Source: REEB481 sp039796915
Lineage (GTDB): Bacteria > Bacteroidota > Bacteroidia > NS11-12g > UBA955
Direction of reading: 5' to 3'
Length of the DNA: 7,074 nt
NCBI GenBank assembly: GCA_039796915.1
Contig: JBDKIU010000141.1
Span: forward strand, 1-7,074
The position numbers and the translations under genes are program-made. Each line of letters begins with the position of its first letter. Position 1 is the first letter of the stretch. The notes under the pieces were generated by a model that was given only the letters and a program-made list of their open reading frames with translations, was not told the DNA's origin and made no database searches. Below, one piece after another: positions 1-6,581 of this stretch.

Positions 1-1
1 A

Positions 2-541
2 ACCGCTCTTGCCTTTAATCTGGCCGGAATCAGCCGTCCGGCCTTGCTGAAGCGTACTTCTTTCGTCATTCCGGATGCTAAAACAGCTGCGGTGTTGGCG
101 CAAACTGATGTTCCGTTAGCGCAACTTTGGCTCGACGAAAACAATCTGCGTTCTTACCTTCTGGAGCATGCTTTACAGGATGATGCATTCCCAAATTTGG
201 TGAATGCATATGATGCGCTCGTGAATCAGATCAATGCGCTGCTTTATTCATGGAAAAGCCCAGCTTTAAAAGAGTTGAAAGGACTCAGTGATAACTACCT
301 CAAAGGTGTTCAAAAGGCCCGTAAATCCTATGAAAAACACATGCTTGAGCATCCAGATCAACTGCTTGAGGTTCGACGCCTGCTCAAGGCCTCCCAAAGG
401 TATTTTTCCACCGCACATCCACAGGAAAGAAGCATTCATGCAGCAGCATTTCTGCTCTCAGGCACGGCCTTGCAGGAATACCTGACTTCATCGTTTATTG
501 GCGAACAGGGTTCAATGTACCTTTTACTAGATGCTTCATGA
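2..541 (+). CDS. bshC: C-terminal fragment of probable bacillithiol biosynthesis cysteine-adding enzyme BshC (5' truncated)
   Basis: The frame is open from base 2 to a TGA at 539-541, so the gene starts upstream of the window; the TTG at 44 is only an internal codon. About 179 C-terminal residues are visible. They begin with a short hydrophobic stretch leading to a K-R-T-S-F segment (50-64), which matches the P-x-x-x-R-x-S-F region that closes the Rossmann core in BshC. A long charged, helical stretch follows (roughly 190-410), as in the BshC coiled coil, then an aromatic residue and P-Q-E-R (419-430), close to the F-P-x-x-x-x-Q-E-R signature near the end of this family. BshC adds cysteine to glucosaminyl-malate, the last step in making the thiol bacillithiol, which many Bacteroidota use. 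The assignment rests on remembered family patterns, and the catalytic part is outside the window. The alternative is an unrecognised helical cytoplasmic protein. No terminator follows. Confidence 0.55.
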   Translation, partial: TALAFNLAGISRPALLKRTSFVIPDAKTAAVLAQTDVPLAQLWLDENNLRSYLLEHALQDDAFPNLVNAYDALVNQINALLYSWKSPALKELKGLSDNYLKGVQKARKSYEKHMLEHPDQLLEVRRLLKASQRYFSTAHPQERSIHAAAFLLSGTALQEYLTSSFIGEQGSMYLLLDAS

Positions 542-560
542 GTTGCTTCCGTACATCCAT

Positions 561-592
561 CTTGCAAAAAACATAATATGTGCTTATGTTTG
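561..592 (+). promoter_or_regulatory. Bacteroidota-type promoter for the OmpA-like gene
   Basis: A TTG at 562-564 is followed after 20 bases by TATGTTTG at 585-592. That is a full match to the TAnnTTTG -7 element of Bacteroidota sigma-ABfr promoters, at normal spacing from the -33 TTG. Transcription would be expected to begin near 598-600, giving a leader of under 20 nt before the ATG at 617. This rules against the in-frame ATG at 578, which lies upstream of the -7 element. The site sits just after the stop of the preceding gene. Confidence 0.7.
569..591. repeat. Inverted repeat overlapping the promoter, candidate operator
   Basis: AAACATAA (569-576) and TTATGTTT (584-591) are perfect 8-bp inverted arms separated by 7 bases. 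The right arm covers almost all of the -7 element at 585-592, and the left arm fills the spacer behind the -33 TTG. A dimeric regulator bound here would occlude RNA polymerase. No U-run follows the right arm and the stem would be only A/U-rich apart from one pair, so it is not an intrinsic terminator. The operator role is inferred from symmetry and position alone. Confidence 0.4.
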
Positions 593-616
593 CGGAGAAA
601 ATATTCTGATTGTTCA

Positions 617-2248
617 ATGAAAAAGCTGAAAAGGTTGTCCTTCTTTCTGATCGTTCTGGTTTCAAGCACTGCGCAGGCGCAGAGTTTGGATTCCAGCGCC
701 GGCAACGCTTCTGGCTCAGTTCAGGGAGGTGTTAAATGGCACCCAACCGCTGAGTCCAAGTGGCCGGCTGGTAAAGGTCGGACGGATCGCACTAAAGATT
801 CCGGTCAGTATTCTGTTACTAGTTATTTTGTAGATCGTCGCGCGAAAAAATGGTCACTGGGCATTGGTGGCGGACCAACAGCATTCTTCGGTGATGCTGA
901 CAAAGTAATTCCGAGTTGGCACATCCGTCCATTTGTAAAGTATTCTATTTCCCAAACTTTTGGCCTCCGTGGTGAATACAACTACGGTTTCCTCCGCGGG
1001 GCGCGTGATTTCCAGGCTCCAACTAACTTCAAAGATTTCTTTGAATTCCGCAGCCGTTTCCAGGACATGAACGTCCAGATGGTGTTTACGCTCGGAAACA
1101 TTTCTTTCCTTCGTCCGCTGCGCAAAACTCAGATGTACATGTTCGTAGGTATGGGTGTTATGGCCTACAGGTCAAAAGCCACATTCGTAGATCAGCGTCT
1201 GTTCATCGGTGGAGATTATTACCTGACTCATTATTTCAGTCAAGGTAAAAAGAACCCAAACCTCGGCAAACCTGTTGAAGAGCGCTGGGAAAGCCGCAAC
1301 GCCATGGTTCCTTTCGGTTTTGGTTTCAAACATAACCTGGGTCGCTTGTTCGATATAGGTTTTGAATATCGCCAAACCTGGGTCCGTGATGACGATATTG
1401 ATGTGTACAACACGCAAATTTTCCAAAACCGTTACTTCGACAGCTATGGTTTGATGAACCTCAACCTTGCTTGGAAATTTGGAAATAAGAATCCTCAGCA
1501 TTACGATTGGTTAAGTCCGGTGGAATCCATGTACGATAAAATCGCGAAAGTGGAACGCACCCTGGATACACTGACCAAGGATGATGACAAGGACGGCGTT
1601 AGCAACTACTTTGACGTGGAAACAGAAACTCCTGACAGCTGCCATGTTTACGGCAATGGTCTGGCTGTTGACACAGACGGCGATGGTATTCCTGATTGCC
1701 GCGATAAGGAAATATTCTCCGACGCAAACGCGGACGTCGATTCAGAAGGTCGCATGAAAGATGATGACGGTGACGGAATTCCGAACCATCGCGATCTTGA
1801 GCCGAACAGCGCCAGAAATTCCTACGTGGATGCTCGTGGACGTTCAATCAATGTGAACTGCTGCAATTGCGATGACATGCTGTTCCCAAGTATGTATTTC
1901 TCTGCAGGTCGCTGCAACATCAATCCTGAGTTCTCCATCATCCTGTTCGAGGTTGCCAATAAAATGAAGCAGTGCCCCGACAAAAAGCTGACCATCTGCG
2001 GTCACAATGGCAAAGGCAAGGAGAAAATGTACAGCGGAACAGAGCAGGATAGAATCAATGCCTGTCGTGTGGACAATATCATCAATATTTTGGTTTCAGA
2101 ATATGGACTGAGCCGTGACCGCATCATCGTTGACGAAACCTGCAAGCCTGCAGACAAGAATAAAGTAGATTTCCGATTCCAAAATGGTGCTGCTCCAAGA
2201 AATGCGGCTCCACGACCCATCGCACCAGCAGGTCGTTCCATTCGATAA
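617..2248 (+). CDS. OmpA-like outer-membrane protein: beta-barrel, TSP3 repeats, Cys-rich C-terminal domain
   Basis: This is a 543-residue secreted envelope protein. The ATG at 617 is chosen because it opens directly into a signal peptide (M-K-K-L-K-R then a hydrophobic run, likely cleaved after A-Q-A near residue 21) and lies just behind a good promoter. Residues about 79-290 alternate aromatic and polar residues with glycine turns, as in an outer-membrane beta-barrel. A short helical linker follows. From residue about 322 come three Asp-rich thrombospondin-3-type repeats with D-x-D-x-D-G-type cores, expected to bind calcium. Residues about 428-520 resemble an OmpA C-terminal domain, including an I-C-G-H strand and a helix before Y-G-L-S-R-D-R-I. 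The usual G-H-T-D is G-H-N-G here, so the Asp that contacts diaminopimelate is missing, although a following Arg may be kept. All ten cysteines of the mature protein lie after the barrel. It ends in an Ala/Pro/Arg tail. It probably links outer membrane and periplasm, but firm peptidoglycan binding is doubtful. It appears to be transcribed alone, between its own promoter and terminator. Confidence 0.85.
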   Translation: MKKLKRLSFFLIVLVSSTAQAQSLDSSAGNASGSVQGGVKWHPTAESKWPAGKGRTDRTKDSGQYSVTSYFVDRRAKKWSLGIGGGPTAFFGDADKVIPSWHIRPFVKYSISQTFGLRGEYNYGFLRGARDFQAPTNFKDFFEFRSRFQDMNVQMVFTLGNISFLRPLRKTQMYMFVGMGVMAYRSKATFVDQRLFIGGDYYLTHYFSQGKKNPNLGKPVEERWESRNAMVPFGFGFKHNLGRLFDIGFEYRQTWVRDDDIDVYNTQIFQNRYFDSYGLMNLNLAWKFGNKNPQHYDWLSPVESMYDKIAKVERTLDTLTKDDDKDGVSNYFDVETETPDSCHVYGNGLAVDTDGDGIPDCRDKEIFSDANADVDSEGRMKDDDGDGIPNHRDLEPNSARNSYVDARGRSINVNCCNCDDMLFPSMYFSAGRCNINPEFSIILFEVANKMKQCPDKKLTICGHNGKGKEKMYSGTEQDRINACRVDNIINILVSEYGLSRDRIIVDETCKPADKNKVDFRFQNGAAPRNAAPRPIAPAGRSIR

Positions 2249-2264
2249 ACTTTCAAATTCTAAG

Positions 2265-2295
2265 AAAGCCTCGGTGAAAGCCGGGGTTTTTTTTT
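2265..2295 (+). terminator. Rho-independent terminator after the OmpA-like gene
   Basis: CCTCGG (2269-2274) pairs with CCGGGG (2281-2286) with one G-U wobble. The loop is a GAAA tetraloop closed by a U-G pair, and nine T residues follow (2287-2295). The A-A-A-G before the stem can pair with the start of the T-run. It lies 20 bases after the stop at 2246-2248 and ends that transcription unit. The reverse orientation lacks a T-run directly after the stem, so it looks one-directional. Confidence 0.92.
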
Positions 2296-2346
2296 GATGT
2301 CTCCTTTTGTGCATCATTGTTGGTGAAGTGCGTATTTTGCAGTGCC

Positions 2347-3096
2347 ATGATCAAAAACAAAAAAGTTGTAGTGGTAATGCCTGCCTACAACGCCACCAAA
2401 ACTTTAGAAAAAACATGGAATGAGATTCCCCTTGATGTTGTAGATGAGGTGGTTTTGGTTGATGACGCAAGTGGCGACGGCACTTCTAATCTTGCAAAAA
2501 AACTTGGAATACACCATGTCATCCGGCATGACAGCAATAAAGGTTACGGAGGTAATCAAAAAACCTGCTATGCAAAAGCGTTAGAACTGGGTGCTGATAT
2601 AGTCATCATGGTTCATCCAGATTACCAGTACAGCCCCAAGTTGATTGAAAGTATGGCGTATGTGATCGCACATGATGTTTATCCGGTGGTGTATGCGTCC
2701 AGAATTTTAGGTAAGGGCGCATTGAAAGGTGGTATGCCCGTGTATAAATATGCAGCCAACCGTGCCCTGACGTTGTTTCAAAACATCATGATGGGCCAGA
2801 AATTAAGTGAGTACCATACGGGCTATCGTGCCTTCAGTGGTGAGGTGTTACGCAATCTGGCTTTGGAAAAGGATTCAGATGATTTTGTATTTGACAATGA
2901 AATCACTGCGCAAATTTTCATGGCAGGTTATGAAATTGGTGAAATTACTTGTCCAACGAGGTATTTCGAGGAAGCTTCTTCCATCAATTTTAAGCGTAGT
3001 GTAATTTATGGATTGGGTGTACTTCGGGTATGTTTTCAATACCGATTGCACCGCTGGGGTCTGAAACGCTTTAATTACCTGAGGTCCGACAGGTAA
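2347..3096 (+). CDS. Family 2 glycosyltransferase, DPM1-like, soluble
   Basis: A 249-residue GT-A fold enzyme that should transfer a sugar from a nucleotide-activated donor, plausibly to a lipid carrier or envelope glycan. The ATG at 2347 is preferred over an upstream in-frame TTG at 2317 because the first beta-strand (V-V-V-V-M-P-A-Y-N, from residue 7) begins just after it. Visible motifs are V-L-V-D-D at 36-40, N-K-G-Y-G-G-N-Q at 64-71 (nucleotide binding), H-P-D-Y-Q-Y at 90-95 in the place of the metal-binding D-x-D, G-Y-R-A-F at 159-163 and D-F-V-F-D-N-E at 179-185, where acidic catalytic residues usually lie. There is no membrane segment and no GtrA-type domain, so it is probably cytosolic or peripheral. 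It stands after a terminator with no convincing promoter of its own. Its last 22 bases overlap the convergent transglycosylase gene. Donor and acceptor cannot be read from the sequence. Confidence 0.9.
   Translation: MIKNKKVVVVMPAYNATKTLEKTWNEIPLDVVDEVVLVDDASGDGTSNLAKKLGIHHVIRHDSNKGYGGNQKTCYAKALELGADIVIMVHPDYQYSPKLIESMAYVIAHDVYPVVYASRILGKGALKGGMPVYKYAANRALTLFQNIMMGQKLSEYHTGYRAFSGEVLRNLALEKDSDDFVFDNEITAQIFMAGYEIGEITCPTRYFEEASSINFKRSVIYGLGVLRVCFQYRLHRWGLKRFNYLRSDR
3075..3096. repeat. Inverted repeat spanning the convergent gene overlap, bounded by both stop codons
   Basis: TTACCTG (3075-3081) and CAGGTAA (3090-3096) form perfect 7-bp inverted arms around an 8-base centre. The outer three bases of the right arm are the TAA stop of the glycosyltransferase. 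Those of the left arm, read on the minus strand, are the TAA stop of the transglycosylase. The repeat therefore coincides exactly with the 22-nt overlap of the two genes. No T-run follows on either side, so a classical bidirectional terminator is not supported. Confidence 0.7.
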
Positions 3097-4070
3097 CGGT
3101 AATTCAAACCATAATTCATCATATACTGATTGAACTCCAGGTATGATGACAAAACCAATTGAGAATAGTTCTGGGCTGCATTTTTGAAGCTTCCATACTC
3201 TACATTCCACAAGGCCTGTATGAAAGCTTTTCCCGATGGAACGCTTGGAAGCATTTGCAGCGCATTGCGCACGTTGTAAGCACCTGCATGATACACATGC
3301 ATCACAAGCAGGCGAAACCACAAACTTTGTTCATGATAAGCGTAACCAAGCTGTTCCAGCATTTTTGCGCTGTACGGGATGCATATTTCCTGAAAGAGTT
3401 TAGCCGCGGCCATTGCGCTTTTATCAAAGATCGCCCGCTCGTCTCTGCGTGAATCAACTTTCAACCCAAATTGTCTGGCTACGGAAGGCATCAATTGAAA
3501 TTGTCCATAAGCGCCAGATTCACTTTTCAAATTACCAACCGGACTTTCAATCAGCAAAACGGCCTGAGCGAGAAATGGATCTACGCCCATACTGTCGAAA
3601 ATTTCCACGGCACGCTTGATTCGTGGCGCAATAATTTTGGGGTTGTAGAACCAGTTTTTGCCGCTGGTGATAAATACTTTTTCAGCCTCTGGCAATTGAT
3701 GCTTTTGCCGCCATGCAGCTTTAAAAGAATCACGTTGTTCCTGCGACAATTTCAGGTATTCCTTCATGGAGATTTTCCCCAGAATTACTCTGGAAGCTGC
3801 GGTATTCACCAGGGCACTGTCGGGGTGCAGGCGCATGATGCTGCGCCAAAAATGAATTTGCTGCAGTGTATCCCAACCTTCGGAACGCACGCAGGGAACC
3901 TGAACATAACATACCTGCATACCCTCCGGATCAAGTTTACATACCACCCTTGCCGTTCCGCAATGGGCAGTGAATGACTCACTTTGATAATCCTTTCCTC
4001 GTGGAAGACTCAGCAAGATGCCTCCACAAATAAGGATTACAGCACATAATATCCGACCGATGCTATTCAT
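3075..4070 (-). CDS. Lytic transglycosylase (SLT domain) with N-terminal membrane anchor or signal
   Basis: A 331-residue murein-cleaving enzyme, expected to cut the MurNAc-GlcNAc bond non-hydrolytically in the periplasm. Residues about 5-22 are hydrophobic after one Arg, forming a signal peptide or anchor. A linker with four cysteines (37, 44, 54, 60) follows, then a helical region. The SLT domain starts near residue 160: L-L-I-E-S at 172-176 supplies the catalytic Glu (175), G-A-Y-G-Q-F-Q-L-M-P is at 186-195, and Y-H-A-G-A-Y-N-V is at 260-267, all hallmarks of the Slt/MltE superfamily. The C-terminal 60 residues are helical and unassigned. Its ATG overlaps the end of the upstream TPR gene by 8 nt (ATGAATAG), so the two are probably co-transcribed and translationally coupled. 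It converges on the glycosyltransferase. No clear terminator is present, so transcription may run into the antisense strand of that gene. I do not assign it to a named Mlt subtype. Confidence 0.88.
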   Translation of the reverse strand: MNSIGRILCAVILICGGILLSLPRGKDYQSESFTAHCGTARVVCKLDPEGMQVCYVQVPCVRSEGWDTLQQIHFWRSIMRLHPDSALVNTAASRVILGKISMKEYLKLSQEQRDSFKAAWRQKHQLPEAEKVFITSGKNWFYNPKIIAPRIKRAVEIFDSMGVDPFLAQAVLLIESPVGNLKSESGAYGQFQLMPSVARQFGLKVDSRRDERAIFDKSAMAAAKLFQEICIPYSAKMLEQLGYAYHEQSLWFRLLVMHVYHAGAYNVRNALQMLPSVPSGKAFIQALWNVEYGSFKNAAQNYSQLVLSSYLEFNQYMMNYGLNYRYLSDLR

Positions 4071-5118
4071 GTGGGTTTGCTACTTTGGCGCAATAACGTT
4101 GTAAATATGACGCTGCCTCCGCAGAACCCATCAAGCTGGCACGTTCCCAATCGGCACATGCTTCATTACCTTTTTTCAGGTTATACTTTACAAGTCCTCT
4201 GGCCATCATGGCGTAACGCAAATCATCGCATTTGTATTTCAGAGCCTGAGTAAAATCTTGTTCTGCCTCCGTAAGTTGTTGGGCTTCAAGCCTGATTAAT
4301 CCCAATTCAAGGTAGTAGTTTCCATTATTGCTGTCCAGTGTAATTGCCCGTTGGAAATCGAACACTGCTTCCTGAGTCGCGCCAAGTGCACTTTTAGACG
4401 CAGCCCTTGACGCGAATAATATGGCATTGTCAGGTTTGTTGAGCATGCATAAACTATAATCTTCAATGGCTTTCGTGTAATTACCGGAAGCATGGTGGTT
4501 ATTGCCACGTAACTGGTAAAGGTCAAAAGATTCAGGGAAGCGTTGCAGGCAATGGTTCAGCCATGAATCAGCGGCGGCATACTGACCGGACTGGGTGAGC
4601 GCTTTGGCGCATCGCTGCATCAAATCAGGATTTTCTGGTTCCGATTGTTGATACTTCATCAAAATTGCCGCGGTTCCGCGATAATCGCCCAATCGTTCCA
4701 AAATGGATGCAGACAGCAACAGCGATTCTGCATTGCCATTGTCGTATTGCAAGTACTTGGATATATCTGTGAGGGCGAAAGCATCATTACTCAGTTCATG
4801 ATGCACCAGTGCTCGGTTAAAATAAGCCTCAGCAAAACCGGTATCAAGCAGCAGACACTTATTTAAATCTACCAGTGCCAAGGTTTTTTGATTCAGTTCA
4901 TACCGAGCAATGGCGCGATGAAAATATGCAGGAGCGTAATCTGGCTTCCGGTGGATGGCCGAGTCAAAACAAACAAGTGCTGCCGAAAACTGTCCCTTGT
5001 CTTCCAGTTCCTGCCCTTGTTTCATCCATTGCGACCAGGACTGGGCAGGGCCGTTACTGGGTGCAGCATACAGTAAAACTGCGCTCCAAAACAATGTTGT
5101 TATTCTGAGTCGGTACAT
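4063..5118 (-). CDS. Secreted tetratricopeptide-repeat protein (about nine TPRs)
   Basis: A 351-residue protein. The ATG at 5118 is preferred over a TTG at 5130 because it opens straight into a signal peptide (R-L-R, then a hydrophobic stretch, with likely cleavage around P-A-Q-S near residue 25). The rest is almost entirely 34-residue TPR units, about nine in tandem from residue about 28 to 330. Each has the usual pattern of a small residue at position 8, G/N-x-x at the turn, A at 20 and P or D/N at the end. The last unit ends in an A-C-A-D-W then G-S-A-E-A-x-x-Y-L-x-x-Y-C segment that I recognise from the C-termini of many Bacteroidota TPR proteins. TPR arrays are scaffolds for protein partners, and the probable location here is the periplasm. 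The gene leads a two-gene unit, and its TAG stop lies inside the start of the transglycosylase gene. The natural inference is that it recruits or regulates that enzyme. It has no catalytic domain. Confidence 0.88.
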   Translation of the reverse strand: MYRLRITTLFWSAVLLYAAPSNGPAQSWSQWMKQGQELEDKGQFSAALVCFDSAIHRKPDYAPAYFHRAIARYELNQKTLALVDLNKCLLLDTGFAEAYFNRALVHHELSNDAFALTDISKYLQYDNGNAESLLLSASILERLGDYRGTAAILMKYQQSEPENPDLMQRCAKALTQSGQYAAADSWLNHCLQRFPESFDLYQLRGNNHHASGNYTKAIEDYSLCMLNKPDNAILFASRAASKSALGATQEAVFDFQRAITLDSNNGNYYLELGLIRLEAQQLTEAEQDFTQALKYKCDDLRYAMMARGLVKYNLKKGNEACADWERASLMGSAEAASYLQRYCAKVANPHE

Positions 5119-5177
5119 CAATCTTTGCAAAGTTCAGCAAGGATAACTTGCTACTTCAGCATTAACGTACAATTTTC
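5119..5177. promoter_or_regulatory. Divergent intergenic region with symmetric elements
   Basis: These 59 bases separate the minus-strand TPR gene from the plus-strand nuclease gene and must hold both promoters unless they lie inside the coding regions. They contain a 10-bp palindrome CTTTGCAAAG (5123-5132), an inverted repeat AGCAAG-N5-CTTGCT (5136-5152), and a direct repeat TTCAGCA (5133-5139 and 5155-5161) spaced 22 bp. For the plus strand, TTTG at 5124-5127 and TAACTTGC at 5144-5151 are a poor match to the Bacteroidota promoter, with 16 bases between them. For the minus strand, GAACTTTG (5135-5128) is one mismatch from the -7 consensus but would leave almost no leader. No ribosome-binding site is evident on either side. 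Confidence 0.3.
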
Positions 5178-6581
5178 ATGCACATTTCATCATTTGGCGC
5201 TGCCGGCAGGGTTACAGGAAGCAAACACATCATCACAACGAGCAGAGGAACCAAAGTGCTGCTCGATTGTGGATTGGTTCAGGGCGAAGGGGCAGAAGGT
5301 GAAGCCCTCAATCGTCATTTCGGATTTTCGCCTGCCGAACTCAACTATGTTTTGATTTCCCACGCACATATTGACCATACCGGCTTGCTGCCACGTTTGG
5401 TGAAAGAAGGGTACCGGGGACCGATTTTTTGTACAGCGCCAACCAAAGATTTGATGGATCTGATGCTCCTGGACAGCGCGAAAATTCAGGAAAGCGATTT
5501 GGGTCATCTCAACAAACGAAGAGCGGCAAAAGGCCTCCCGCCCATTGAACCGCTGTACGATGTAGAAGATGTACAACAGGTTTTTCGGCAAGTGGAAATC
5601 ATGCCCATGAATGGTGATTATTGGGAGCTGTGCGATGAAATTTCTGTGCTGTGCTCTCGAAATGCGCACATCCTTGGAAGCGTGGCTATTACCCTGGCCA
5701 TTAAAGAAGGTATGCATGAAAAGAAAGTAACCTTCACCGGCGATATCGGTCGTCCGGGCGATCAAATTCTTTCCGGACCCGATCCATTTCCGCAGTCAGA
5801 CGTCATCATTTGTGAGAGTACCTATGGCAATCGTCGGCATGAACCTACGAAAGATGCAGAAGCACATTTGCTCCGTGTGGTGAAAGATACCTGTGTGAAC
5901 CGTGGTGGAAAACTCATCATTCCGGCTTTCAGCATCGACCGTACCCAAGAGCTGATTTATCTGCTCGACAAACTGGAACACAAGGGCTTGTTGCCTAAAA
6001 TTCCTGTTTATGTGGATAGTCCTTTGTCGGTAAATGCCACTTCGGTCATGGCCCGACACAGAGAAGAATACAACAAGGAAATTCTGGATTACATCACCCG
6101 CGATGGAGATCCGTTTGGATTCAGCAACCTGCACTACATCAGCAAGGTTGATGAAAGTAAGGCGCTGAACAACGATACCGGACCAGCCATCATCATATCT
6201 GCTTCCGGAATGGCTGAAGCAGGAAGGGTGAAACATCATATTGCGAATAATATTGATGATATCAATGCAACCGTTTTGATTGTAGGCTACGCCACACCCA
6301 TGAGTCTAGCAGGCCAACTGCGTGAAGGCAAAGAGCGGGTGCGCATATTTGGTACTGAATATCCGGTGCGTTGCAGGGTAGAAGTGATGGATTATTTCTC
6401 AGCGCATGCCGATTACGAAGAAATGCTGGAATACCTCAGCTGCCAAGTTCCGGAACGCGTTGAACAGATGCTTTTGGTTCACGGCGATGCGGATGCGTTG
6501 CAGGCATGGCAAAGCAGGCTGCTGGCTAAAGGGTTTTCTAAAGTCCACATCATGAAGATGGGAGAAACCTATGCCTGTTGA
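5178..6581 (+). CDS. Metallo-beta-lactamase-fold beta-CASP nuclease (RNA-processing, CPSF/Ysh1-like family)
   Basis: A 467-residue cytosolic two-zinc nuclease, the usual length for the family. The ATG at 5178 gives the expected N-terminus, with F-G-A-A-G-R-V-T-G-S-K-H at residues 6-17. The zinc-site motif H-A-H-I-D-H-T-G is at 62-69, with a further H at 164 (A-H-I-L-G-S) and D at 189 (F-T-G-D-I-G). The beta-CASP insert includes E-S-T-Y-G at 213-217, P-A-F-S-I-D-R-T-Q-E at 249-258 and S-A-S-G-M at 341-345. The C-terminal RMMBL part has F-S-A-H-A-D-Y at 407-413 and L-V-H-G-D at 433-437. All metal ligands appear intact, so it should be active. Relatives such as the Thermus TTHA0252 protein are ribonucleases, and the family resembles eukaryotic CPSF-73. 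It is not RNase J, which has a different architecture. The next gene's start lies inside its last 11 bases, indicating an operon. Confidence 0.93.
   Translation: MHISSFGAAGRVTGSKHIITTSRGTKVLLDCGLVQGEGAEGEALNRHFGFSPAELNYVLISHAHIDHTGLLPRLVKEGYRGPIFCTAPTKDLMDLMLLDSAKIQESDLGHLNKRRAAKGLPPIEPLYDVEDVQQVFRQVEIMPMNGDYWELCDEISVLCSRNAHILGSVAITLAIKEGMHEKKVTFTGDIGRPGDQILSGPDPFPQSDVIICESTYGNRRHEPTKDAEAHLLRVVKDTCVNRGGKLIIPAFSIDRTQELIYLLDKLEHKGLLPKIPVYVDSPLSVNATSVMARHREEYNKEILDYITRDGDPFGFSNLHYISKVDESKALNNDTGPAIIISASGMAEAGRVKHHIANNIDDINATVLIVGYATPMSLAGQLREGKERVRIFGTEYPVRCRVEVMDYFSAHADYEEMLEYLSCQVPERVEQMLLVHGDADALQAWQSRLLAKGFSKVHIMKMGETYAC
6560..6564 (+). promoter_or_regulatory. Shine-Dalgarno-like site for the YhhQ-family gene
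   Basis: GGGAG lies inside the 3' end of the nuclease gene, six bases before the ATG at 6571. No other start in the window has a comparable purine-rich match. It supports choosing ATG 6571 and suggests that this overlapping gene can recruit ribosomes itself, beyond coupling to upstream translation. Confidence 0.45.

Noticed and set aside
578..616. N-terminal extension of the OmpA-like gene from an upstream ATG at 578
   Set aside because: It would begin before the -7 promoter element, put 13 hydrophilic residues ahead of a clean signal peptide, and ignore the ATG at 617.
1579..1830. DNA repeats in the Asp-rich region as a possible repeat array
   Set aside because: The similarity is at the protein level (TSP3 calcium-binding units); the DNA copies differ and have irregular spacing.
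2305..2340. Possible promoter for the glycosyltransferase (TTTTG then TATTTTGC)
   Set aside because: The -7 candidate lacks the TTTG at the right place, and the implied start site would sit almost on the ATG at 2347.
2875..3321. Minus-strand open frame of 148 codons across the convergent junction
   Set aside because: It overlaps two well-supported genes in the wrong frames and reads as Cys-rich low-sense sequence.
3471..3977. Plus-strand open frame of 168 codons
   Set aside because: It lies wholly antisense to the transglycosylase, whose SLT motifs are clear. Its translation shows no recognisable domain.
5190..5765. Minus-strand open frame of 191 codons
   Set aside because: It is the antisense shadow of the beta-CASP nuclease, has no family pattern, and covers the conserved zinc motif codons of the real gene.
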